Assembly (NCBI GenBank): GCA_964550465.1 | Contig: CAZJZH010000044.1 | Coordinates: 1-8,428 of the forward strand | Source of the DNA: CAZJZH01 sp964550465 | GTDB taxonomy: Bacteria; Patescibacteriota; Patescibacteriia; JACRDY01 | Length of the DNA: 8,428 bases | Direction of reading: 5' to 3' | Part shown: positions 1-8,080 of the stretch, one piece after another | How positions within the stretch are numbered: the first letter of the stretch is position 1 | Layout of the letters: each line of letters begins with the position of its first letter | Notes under the pieces: model-generated | Told to the model about the DNA's origin: nothing | What the model saw: only the letters and a program-made list of their open reading frames with translations | Database searches by the model: none | Program-made: the position numbers and the translations under genes

Positions 1-3000
1 CTACTATTATCAACAAAAGAATTATAATAAATAATGTCTCCAGGGACTTCAAATGTATCAATGTATAGGATATTATTAGTTATTGCACTCTCTAAAGATG
101 CCGAGGTTGTGTCGGTTACATTATAATACAAGTAATCATTTATAATTTGGTGGTAGATACCTGAGTAATAGGGGTGAATCCCCACTTGATCTTGGTTATT
201 CCTTGTAATCCCCGAGAAAACCAAATTTAACCCATTGTCAAAGTATGTTGACCCATCAATCGGTGTGGTTACACCACTTAAAATATCGACACCATCTAAA
301 ACATATGTTTTATATCTGTGATAAATTGAACCCCACTTCGCAACTAAATGATATGGTATTGAATGTTTAGATCCAACTTCTTTAAACATGTTTGAAATTT
401 TAACCTTATTACCATCTTTAGTGGTAATGTCTTGATCCAAATCAAGAAATGGTAAAGAATTTAAAAGTAGATATGCTGGTGATTTATACTTACCATACGA
501 ATTACTTAAGTCGAATGATTCATATAACGACTTGTGGAAGTAGGGGGTATTAAATACACTACTACGATTATTATTAATCTCTAAATAATATGATGATTTT
601 AAATTAATTAGTTCTTGCGTGTGAAATAGATTTGATTGACCCTCAGGTAGAACCCACGATTTTGGGTCAATATCAGTTGATAGAAATCCTTTAGAGGTTG
701 TTACCTTGTACACACCCCTCAATTTCATATCCTCATTCTTATATTGTGTTGATAGATAATCAGTGGAATTAAATGGATATATGTTTAATCTATAATCTTC
801 AACCTCATAATTAAGTAATTCTGCTGATAATTTTTCATATTCTTGAGAGTAATCTCTACCTTCAATTACACCACCCTTTTCTAATTTAAAAGGATTTGAT
901 AATACATCTTTGACGTATGGGGTTGTTGCCATACCATCTTGAAAATAAGGATATCTTTCAAACGGTGAAAAACTTTGTAGGTATTCCTTCATCTTACTGA
1001 TTGAAGTAATCTCTCTTAGAACATCCACCAAATAATAATCCTCTTTAATAGATTCTTTTAGTGTTTGGAATTCTTTATTTGATAGTTCAGTTAGTGTTGG
1101 GTCAAGTTTAAACGTCTCATGAAGTGTTGCATATCTAAATCTTTCAAAAAGTTCATATATGATTGATGCAAATGTTTTATCCCCATATGGTTCAACACCA
1201 CTTAAAACATCTAACATTGAGAATTTTTTAACCTCACTTTGATCTGTTCCTGAATTCTCAAAAGTATATGTTACGTTATCAAATGTTTTTTCTTTCTCCG
1301 CAAGATTGTCGGTTATTTTTTGTGAAACCGCAAGAAACTCTTCAACAAATTCAACTTCAGGCCATAATGTCGCATCATTTGAATTTAATTGTCTAACTAA
1401 ATCACTATCGCCTGGGTAAGCAAGAACACCTGTATTATCTGATGTTTGTTTCTTTACTTCGGGCCATGGATATATCGACCCCTCACTTGTTGTTTCATCA
1501 CTAAAACCTCTAAGTAATGATGACCTATCTTCCCTAACACTATATGCCTTTAAATGCACATTATTCATTAATCTAATGTAGGTATCCGCACCCGCAAGTA
1601 TAACACCAAAAACATTTCTTATTGTTGGTTCAAAACCAAGACCATCATTACCTTTAGATTTGATGATATTATTCATCTCCTCTTCAACGACATCTTGAAG
1701 TTTCTTTTTTTCTTCATTAAAGGTTTTTATGATCTCCTTTATTTGATCTAATATTTCAACGATTGCAACACCAATTTTGGTTCTATAGTATTTCGATACA
1801 TCACCAATTGGATTTTTTATACTTACATTAAAAGTTCTAAATTTTTTATTACTGTTTTTAAGTAATTCTCTTATCGAACTTTGAATCTTCTCTATTTCTT
1901 TTTTATTGTTTGATAATATAAGTTCAAGAGTACCTGATTTATCACCAAGAATATTAGTGGTTTTATTGTCTTCAGTTTTTACAAGGAAGAAATAATCTAT
2001 ATCACTATTTGCAGGTCTTCGGGACTCTTTACTTAATCTTCTTGTTTCCCAAGATTTTACTTCACCATAAAATTTTAATAATCGGTCATCAAATTCCTTA
2101 ACTAAACCAAATAATCTCATGTCAACGATACCATTCTCACCAAATATCTGTCTTTCAAGAATTTGATCAAGTCCTTTTGCTTTGGTAATTAACTCTCTAA
2201 GAGTTGGATTTTGACCTTCAGGAATTGTTATTAACCCTTTTCTCCTATATTCATCATAAACAGAAACCATTGTTTGGTATCCTCTTGATGACTTGGATAG
2301 TTTTATTGTCTTTCCTGCAGTTTCCCCATCATTATCGTTAATTTTTTCTTGTGTAGGTATTTCAATACCATACATGTATGGGGCATTAAGAACTGATGTT
2401 AAGGAGATATCACTAAGATATGCATATGTTGACCCCACGAATTTCGCAGTACTCTCAAAGTTACCATTACTTTCATTATATGCCGTTTGGAAGTCAACCA
2501 TGTGAAGTCTATACCTAATTGCCTTACCATAGAAACCTTTTACAGTTAAATAAAATATTGGCCACGGTATGTGAAAGAAAGCTCCGTATGGTGAATCCTG
2601 AGGACTTTCGAATAAGGTCTTACCCCTAACATCTATAAAGGTGATACTAACAGAAGGTATAAAGTTCGTACCCTTTACATCAATTTTAACATCAGATATA
2701 CCAAAGGACTGTCCACTTGTGTCACTGTTTGATTTAAAGGTACCTGTTCCGTTACCATTAGCGTCTTTTATTTCTTCGGGTTGATTTGTATAAAGTTCGG
2801 TCCAACCAGAATCTAAGTACTCACTCTCTTTATTTTGAATAAGGTTGAGTGTTCCCCTCGCAATAGATTGTAATAATCCTTCACCATTTGGATTTGAAGT
2901 GTTAAGTACTGTTCTCGGAACTAAATCCGCCTCAAGGTTAATGTAGTATACAAAATCTTCAGGGTTAGTTCCTCTTGGTTGTACTACACCATTTTCCAAT

Positions 3001-3086
3001 ACACTATTAGGGTCGATAAATATCAGGTTGTTCTGATCGACCTTAACTAATATGTTTTCATTATTTGTGGAATCATTCCTCGCCAT
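1..3086 (-). CDS. Giant virion structural protein, probably baseplate wedge-like (partial, C-terminus beyond left edge)
   Basis: I translated the minus strand from the ATG at 3086-3084. The frame is open for 1028 complete codons to the left edge with no stop, so the gene is cut off by the window and its true length is unknown. The N-terminus contains NLIFIDPNSVLENG and then VYYINLEADLVPRT (residues about 21-60). Around residues 145-230 is a block with DVRGKTLFESP (152-162), YGAFFHIPWPIFYLTVKGFY (167-186) and LHMVDFQTAYNESNGNF (194-210). From memory of the family, these patterns recur near the N-terminus of very large baseplate/wedge-type proteins of big marine and gut myoviruses; I could not run a search. 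Charged helical stretches at about 387-415 and 443-478 look like coiled coils. No signal peptide or membrane segment is seen. The start overlaps the end of the gp53-like gene by 14 bases and has no Shine-Dalgarno, so translational coupling is likely. The coding call is strong; the wedge role is inferred from motifs and neighbours. Confidence 0.88.
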   Translation of the reverse strand, partial: MARNDSTNNENILVKVDQNNLIFIDPNSVLENGVVQPRGTNPEDFVYYINLEADLVPRTVLNTSNPNGEGLLQSIARGTLNLIQNKESEYLDSGWTELYTNQPEEIKDANGNGTGTFKSNSDTSGQSFGISDVKIDVKGTNFIPSVSITFIDVRGKTLFESPQDSPYGAFFHIPWPIFYLTVKGFYGKAIRYRLHMVDFQTAYNESNGNFESTAKFVGSTYAYLSDISLTSVLNAPYMYGIEIPTQEKINDNDGETAGKTIKLSKSSRGYQTMVSVYDEYRRKGLITIPEGQNPTLRELITKAKGLDQILERQIFGENGIVDMRLFGLVKEFDDRLLKFYGEVKSWETRRLSKESRRPANSDIDYFFLVKTEDNKTTNILGDKSGTLELILSNNKKEIEKIQSSIRELLKNSNKKFRTFNVSIKNPIGDVSKYYRTKIGVAIVEILDQIKEIIKTFNEEKKKLQDVVEEEMNNIIKSKGNDGLGFEPTIRNVFGVILAGADTYIRLMNNVHLKAYSVREDRSSLLRGFSDETTSEGSIYPWPEVKKQTSDNTGVLAYPGDSDLVRQLNSNDATLWPEVEFVEEFLAVSQKITDNLAEKEKTFDNVTYTFENSGTDQSEVKKFSMLDVLSGVEPYGDKTFASIIYELFERFRYATLHETFKLDPTLTELSNKEFQTLKESIKEDYYLVDVLREITSISKMKEYLQSFSPFERYPYFQDGMATTPYVKDVLSNPFKLEKGGVIEGRDYSQEYEKLSAELLNYEVEDYRLNIYPFNSTDYLSTQYKNEDMKLRGVYKVTTSKGFLSTDIDPKSWVLPEGQSNLFHTQELINLKSSYYLEINNNRSSVFNTPYFHKSLYESFDLSNSYGKYKSPAYLLLNSLPFLDLDQDITTKDGNKVKISNMFKEVGSKHSIPYHLVAKWGSIYHRYKTYVLDGVDILSGVTTPIDGSTYFDNGLNLVFSGITRNNQDQVGIHPYYSGIYHQIINDYLYYNVTDTTSASLESAITNNILYIDTFEVPGDIIYYNSFVDNS

Positions 3087-3399
3087 AATACAAGTTGTAC
3101 AACTCTACCGATTTTTTATATTCTTGTAAAGCGGACACCAAAGGAAAAGGTATTCTGAGTGTAAAATTGTTTGGTATTTCAAACTCGATACTACCCGCCA
3201 ATGGATTCGCTTGTAGAATCATCCAACCAAACACAGGAGTGTTATAATACTCTTGTGATAGTTTATCTAATCTATCTTTTCCCTTTTTGTATTGTACATA
3301 CTTGTCTGTCGACCTAATAGGGATTTCAATACCTGGAACTATCTTAAAATCTCCATCTTCTTCGAAGAACTCGTATCTGTTAAAATATTCTCTACTCAT
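3073..3399 (-). CDS. LysM-like baseplate wedge protein (T4 gp53 type)
   Basis: This is a complete 108-residue protein. Residues 34-86 have the LysM-like layout of phage tail proteins: YKKGKDRLDKLSQEYYN (37-53, the dsDxLxxIaxxfYg pattern), GWMILQANP (58-66), then EIPNNFTLRIPFPL (74-87) as the closing strand. The N-terminus, NRYEFFEEDGDFKIVPGIEI (7-26), also fits the gp53-like proteins of large phages. In T4, gp53 belongs to the baseplate wedge and helps join wedges around the hub; in this setting the LysM-like fold usually mediates protein contacts rather than degrading cell wall. The ATG at 3399 overlaps the TGA of the upstream giant gene (ATGA), and the 3' end overlaps the next giant gene by 14 bases. 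This is tight operon packing consistent with joint baseplate assembly. No Shine-Dalgarno precedes the start. Family assignment rests on the motif pattern and context and is fairly secure; the exact wedge role is inferred. Confidence 0.85.
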   Translation of the reverse strand: MSREYFNRYEFFEEDGDFKIVPGIEIPIRSTDKYVQYKKGKDRLDKLSQEYYNTPVFGWMILQANPLAGSIEFEIPNNFTLRIPFPLVSALQEYKKSVELYNLYYGEE

Positions 3400-6300
3400 G
3401 GTTTAAAATAGTTTAATGTCGAACCAAGTGCACCCTTACTTGAATGAACTTTAGTCAATTCATCCAATTGTGTTTGATCTGTTATCTCTTCAGTATCGAT
3501 TACACCAAATTCCACACTACTACTGTTTTTCTTTGGTTTAAACTTACTTAGTCTTATTCTCTCCTCTTTAGTCTCGTCGAAGAATTTATCAATTTTTTTA
3601 TCGATCTTATTCTTGATATTTTCGGGATAAAGAGTTGTANNNNNNNNNNTTAATTTTCTGTTCATCACCTTTTAATAATACGGATAAAATATCACTTAGT
3701 GTATCTATATCAATATTCAGTGAGTTAAAATCCACAGACGTATCTAACTTATTTTCAAATTTGTCCGAATTTTTGTCAAAGTAATCCACAATATGTTCGT
3801 ACTCATCATAAAGAGAAGTATATGTAAATCCTGAAAGGTTTGCTTGTGTTCCAACCCCTTTTTCTAATTTACCATCACTAACATATTTTGTCATGTAGTT
3901 AAGTTTATCTAAATCTGAAATGAGTAGGTTTCTTGAGTCACTTAATTTTTTAATCACATCTAAGGTTAAAAGACTGTCGATTTTATCACTCACTAATTCT
4001 GATAACTTTTCTCTCAGTATTTCATTAGATCTCTCAATCTTGTCAGGTGGTAAGAATCTAAAATTCAACATAGAAGAAACGTCTTCACTTTCAATGGCAG
4101 CAATTAATTTTACCTTGTATTGTGTCAGTTGATAATCAAATCCATTAATACTGTTGTATTCACCAAACATGGTGATATTTCGTGTATTTGTGTTTGTTGT
4201 GTAAACTTCGTATTGATTAATAGTTCTATAGTTAGGTGAAAAAACAAGTGAATGTGTTTGAGGTCCATATGATGTTAGAACACTATTATAAGCTGATTCA
4301 TACTTTTCAAAATAGTCTTGAGTGTTATCCACCACATTTTGAATTATTGTCCCGTATGTTAATGTTTCACCTGATCCTCCAATGTAAGTACCTTCATTAA
4401 TTTCATTCTCACCTAAATTTTCAGGGGTGGGTACATTATTTGCAACACCCGCAGATTGTAAACTTTCTAAGAATTGTTTTGTTGATCTTGGATCATACAT
4501 TTCAGTATTTGCAAAGAAATTAGAGGACAATGCGTTCTGTAATCTCTCAACAGGTTTTTCAAGTCCTTGTCCACCAATAAAATTAACTTGTAGTGTAACA
4601 TTCGCAATCATTGGTTGTATACCAATACCCTCAGGATTTAAATCCCACACACCTTCATCATAACTAATATTAACATCTCTAATCGCAATCTTAGAATGAT
4701 AGAAATCACCAATCCTAACCACACATATAGGTGGTGGACCAAAACTCGTGTTTCTTGCATTTAAATCGTTATTATCCGCAATACCTTTCAATGGAATTGT
4801 TTCACCAGGTCTAACACATTGTAATAAGAATGTTAACCTCGAATTTAAACCTTCAGGTGTTGTTGAGTGGAAAGCGGGATGGAAATATTTTAATTTTTCT
4901 GTTAAACTTTTAAATGTTGTCGGTGAGTCTTCTTCCAACGCTTTGAAATAATAAAACTCAGACAAAGTCTTCATGATTATTTTCTTCATCTCATCCAAAG
5001 GTGGTTTCTGAACCTTTGGTGGTTGAATCTCACCATCAGGTGTCAATACTGTTTTAGGGAAATCCTCAGGTCGGGTTTCAGGTTGTTTATCCACAGGGTA
5101 TACCGTGAATTCGACTTGTGAATGTCTACAGTAGAAAGTTACAGGTGCGGTTCTTTTTAATGCTGAACTTGATTTTATTTCATCAGAATGACAATTAACA
5201 TTTACGTCACCCCCACCAAATATGTTTTCATTCGTTATGGCATTTTCACCGGAACTCAGATAATCAATATCAATACCACCCTCAATTTCTTCGTATCCTA
5301 AATCTTTGAATGAATATGATGTTGTTCCAGTTACTATATCATTATTATTCGGCACTTCTTTTGTGAAATCTATTTCAGTTTCACTTAACATAAGTTTTGA
5401 TAGAACATCTTTGTAGATACTATGTGCTCTTCTTAATGAGAGTTTGGTGTTATAACTATCACCCCCAATTGATGAGGCACTTGTATAGATGGCAATATCT
5501 AACCCTTTAATTTCTTTATTTTTAATTCTCGTCTTAATACTTTCAATTAATGAGTTGTAAGTAGCAAAATCCGTAGATAGTTTATTAAACGCGGTTTCTA
5601 TCTTACCCTTAACTAAGTCGTAGTTTTCTGCGCTACCCGTAACATCAGTATTACCAAATATTACTTCTTTATCATTCTTTTTTGCATCAGTTACATTACC
5701 GGTAAATAACGTGTCTAAACCACTAACTAAATCTCCCATGTATGTTCCAATTACAGGATTTGTTGTTGACCCCGAATTTGCCACATATGCGTCATATTCT
5801 TGTGTGTAGGTTGTTGCCGAATTAACTTGATTCGCACCAACTCTAGGGTAGTCATTAGGGAAATATAAATTAATCTTAGTTACCTCAGGTGTTTGTGCCA
5901 CAGGACTTAAGTCAGGAACTTCTTTTTCAGAATCTAAAGTTTCTAATTTATATTTCTTTATAGATTCACCATCCACCTTATCCGCTTCAAGGTATTTCTT
6001 AATACTATCAATATCTTCTTTAGTTAGTGTTGCATATGTTCTAATTAAACTATAGAAATCAACTTCCTCACATCCCGCAAAAAACGCGTTGATGTAATTT
6101 TCTGATTCCTCATCTGACATATTTTTGAAGACTTTTTGTACAAGTAAGTTTAAAATACTTGGGTGATCCACAACAACCTTAAATGAGATTTGTCCTGATC
6201 TTTCAGTTTGTTGGTAAGTGTATATTGGTTCAGGTCTACCTAAGAAAGTATTTGTTTCCCATCTTGCGTTGTTCTGTTCTGACACTTTAATGTCATAAGG

Positions 6301-8034
6301 TGGGAACCACATAACTCTACCCCCATTTGGACCTCTTTCACAATAAGGTAAATCGGTGTAGGTATATCCAGGTATTGTTGATGTTTTCCAAGCCAAATTC
6401 TCTAAAGAGAACATATATTTTTTAGCAACATAACCATCAGCACCAGGTACAATGTTCGTTGAACCTTCACCGTTTGACATTGGTGCGATGTTTAAGTTCC
6501 ATGGTGTGGTCATAACACTTGAATCGAACTTCCTAATATTACCTGTTCTCTTCATTGTGTCAGACATATTCATGTATGGATCATCTTTCGTCCATACCCT
6601 ACAATATTCAACACCACTTTCTTGACCATATTGGTCGACATATTTAACTGCAGATCCTCTCGATAACATTACATTACCCTCTCTGAATATTCTACTTGTT
6701 TGATCAATTGCGTTTGCTACGTGAGATCTTGCAGCACCACCATCAGATGGCATGGTCTCAAGTAATTCTTGGGTTTTACCTAAGATAGAATCACTTCTAA
6801 ATCCATACCTTGTAGATAAACTTTCTTCTAATTGGGATCTTTCTGTATTGTACTCAGCTTTACCTTCACCAAGTTTATTTTGGGATTTAGTACTATACCA
6901 AGTTAGTTTACCACTAATTTGACCTCCCTGTGTTATTAGTCTTTGTCTTTCAAAAAGTTCGGTCTGTACAGGGTCGAACATTAAACCTAAGTAGTAACTA
7001 CTTCTAACGATGTTATCATTAAAGTCTCCCATCGCATATTTAACGTCTTCCCCTCGATCATCACCGATGTAGGCACCTTGTGTTGGCGCTCCTCCACCTA
7101 AAACATCATTAATTGCATCACCAATTTGATTTACAAAATTGAATAGTTTTGATGATTGTTGTGATCTTGCGGATTTCGAATAGTTAGGTGCATATTTTGA
7201 AAACCTTAAGTTATCGAATAATACATCTTTCTGCCCTGACCCCATATAATCAATCATTAGATCAGATGGTTTAGAACTTAACTTAGGTCTTCTTTGTATA
7301 CCAATTAGTGATCCTAATACTCCCGTAACATCTTGTATAATCTGACCCGCAGTTGTTTGTGCCTCAGGTCTATAGTTAATGGGACTCGCAGGATTACTTA
7401 AATAATCACCAGGAATTTCACTCCATGGGAACTCAACACCCGCAACCGTTTGTAAGAAGTCAATTGCCTTACCCGGTAGGGTTTTCGCAACTGTAATCTT
7501 ATAGTTCTTTTCTACTAAACTTTCTTTACCTGTGATAAGGTTTATTGCTGTTGCGGTATTACCCTCTAACGCATCTATAAGTCTTACTCTACCGTAAGTT
7601 GCTGCGACTAAATTCTGTGTAATTCTTGCAAGTACGGGTCCTTGTTCATTTTCCCTAATATGTCTTGCCGCGAACTTCATCATATTCGACTCCTGATCAT
7701 AGTTGTCAGTAGTCATAATACTAATGAAATTACCATATGAACCTTGTGTGAAATATGGGTATAAACCAAGATCATCGGTTCTTACTAAGTTTCTTAAAGT
7801 TTCAACCGTTTCAAATGCATCCGCAGTAAACGTATTTAAATTATCAGGTACCGCTAAAAAAGTTTGTAAATTAGTATCAACCTCACCCGTATCTATATTT
7901 GGTCGGTCACTTAAATTTTCAACGGAGTATGCCGAACTAGTGAATGTTTGTGGCCCATTCGGTTGTTGTAGTGTTCTGGCGAGGATGCTATCTCTGAACT
8001 GACTTGTAGAATCGAAATCTAAGTAACTCGGCAT
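3396..8034 (-). CDS. Giant baseplate hub/adaptor-like virion protein with internal OmpA-like domain (interrupted by assembly gap)
   Basis: The gene starts at the ATG at 8034 (MPSYLDFDSTSQFRD) and is open for 1461 codons to the N gap at 3640-3649. The original frame stops 11 codons past the gap. The next frame continues for 80 residues (TTLYPENIKNKIDKKIDKFF...) to a TGA at 3396. A real gap divisible by three would join both parts into one protein of about 1545 residues, which I favour. Residues 1-500 form a domain I do not recognise. Residues 576-626 (WFPPYDIKVSE; FLGRPEPIYTYQQTERSGQI) and 1099-1156 (GPPPICVVRIGDF; WDLNPEGIGIQP) look like two halves of one baseplate/tube-adaptor domain. Between them lie more than 400 residues with an OmpA-like segment (about 720-881). 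Residues from about 1160 to the end are unassigned, with charged helices. The neighbours (tape-measure-like upstream, gp53-like downstream) support a baseplate position. The alternative is that the gene ends inside the gap and a short second gene follows, starting with GTG/ATG at 3668/3665; I consider this less likely because it has no usable ribosome site. Confidence 0.8.
3640..3649. other. Scaffold gap (10 N)
   Basis: Ten consecutive N bases interrupt the giant structural gene. Ten is a typical placeholder length and probably not the measured size. On the minus strand the sequence reads ...CAGAAAATTAA before the gap and TACAACTCT... after it. The open frames on the two sides match only if the real length is a multiple of three, such as 9 or 12. 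Apparent stops or starts in translations crossing this point, including the stop at 3607 and a possible start at 3668, should not be trusted. Confidence 0.97.
4567..4740 (-). other. Second half of the split baseplate/tube-adaptor-type domain
   Basis: Residues 1099-1156 read GPPPICVVRIGDF, then a strand with DVNISYDEGVWDLNPEGIG and IQPMIANVTLQVNFIGGQ. The GPP...RIGD strand, the turn with W-D, the E-G-x-G-x-Q-P loop and the final V-T-x-x-V-x-F-I-G-G strand form the expected C-terminal half of the domain whose N-terminal half is at residues 576-630. A helix just upstream (SRLTFLLQCVRPG, 1065-1077) matches the usual linker helix (a hydrophobic L-x-F-L followed by C and P). The pairing of the halves is an inference from order and motif. 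Confidence 0.5.
5392..5877 (-). other. OmpA-like domain within the giant baseplate protein
   Basis: Residues about 720-881 resemble the OmpA C-terminal (peptidoglycan-associating) fold. There is an opening strand KINLYFPNDYP (720-730), a helical stretch (IESIKTRIKN), a second strand LDIAIYTSAS (845-854), and then IGGDSYNTKLSLRRAHSIYK (856-875). The last part closely follows the family signature G-x-x-x-YN-xx-LS-xRRA-xx-V. The first strand and first helix are separated by an unusually long insert of roughly 80 residues (about 730-810). In cellular OmpA/Pal/MotB proteins, the domain clamps the diaminopimelate of peptidoglycan through a conserved Asp in GHTD and an Arg in RRA. Here the Arg pair (868-869) is kept, but the GHTD position reads TSAS. 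The domain may therefore be a structural relic, or may bind something other than peptidoglycan. Confidence 0.65.
6145..6309 (-). other. First half of a split baseplate/tube-adaptor-type domain within the giant protein
   Basis: Residues 576-630 of the giant protein carry WFPPYDIKVSEQNNARWETN, then FLGRPEPIYTYQQTERSGQI, SFKVVVDHPS and a hydrophobic helix. The order is a strand, W-x-N/T, a GRPEP-type turn, an aromatic YTY, then an alternating hydrophobic strand ending in D-H-P-S. From memory it is common in small baseplate, LysM-adaptor and tube-initiator proteins of contractile tails and injection systems. In those proteins the matching second half (GPP...RIGD) follows within a short helical linker. 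Here it lies about 470 residues downstream. The domain assignment is pattern-based. Confidence 0.5.
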
Positions 8035-8080
8035 ATGTTTAGTTTATTATATAAATAGGTTCAAGACTAAATTCTCACAA
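8035..8080 (-). promoter_or_regulatory. Intergenic A/T-rich stretch, possible late promoter for the baseplate genes
   Basis: This 46-base stretch is the only real gap between genes in the window. On the minus strand it contains TTTATATAATAAAC about 10-20 bases before the ATG at 8034. That could serve as a -10-like (TATAAT) or degenerate T4-type late element. No clear -35 or Bacteroidota -33 (TTTG) box is placed properly, and there is no Shine-Dalgarno or terminator hairpin. A/T-rich spacers like this occur by chance in such DNA, so the call is weak. Confidence 0.2.

Noticed and set aside
2293..2505. Plus-strand open frame of 70 codons.
   Set aside because: It lies entirely antisense to the second giant gene, has no recognisable protein features and is a shadow frame.
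3396..3668. A separate 90-residue gene starting GTG/ATG at 3668/3665.
   Set aside because: Its first residues overlap the giant gene in another frame and run straight into the N gap. The nearby AAAAGG is only about two bases from the ATG, too close to act as a ribosome site. A continuation of the giant gene explains it better.
3920..4951. Three plus-strand open frames (3920-4132, 4427-4663, 4748-4951).
   Set aside because: All are antisense to the giant structural gene, which has clear domain motifs in the 4427-4951 region. Their compositions look like mirror translations.
7703..8002. Plus-strand open frame of 99 codons.
   Set aside because: It is antisense to the N-terminus of the giant gene, with no ribosome site or family resemblance.
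8050..8057. A perfect T4 late-promoter-like TATAAATA on the + strand.
   Set aside because: It points away from all genes here and would transcribe antisense into the tape-measure-like gene. Such octamers are frequent by chance in A/T-rich spacers.
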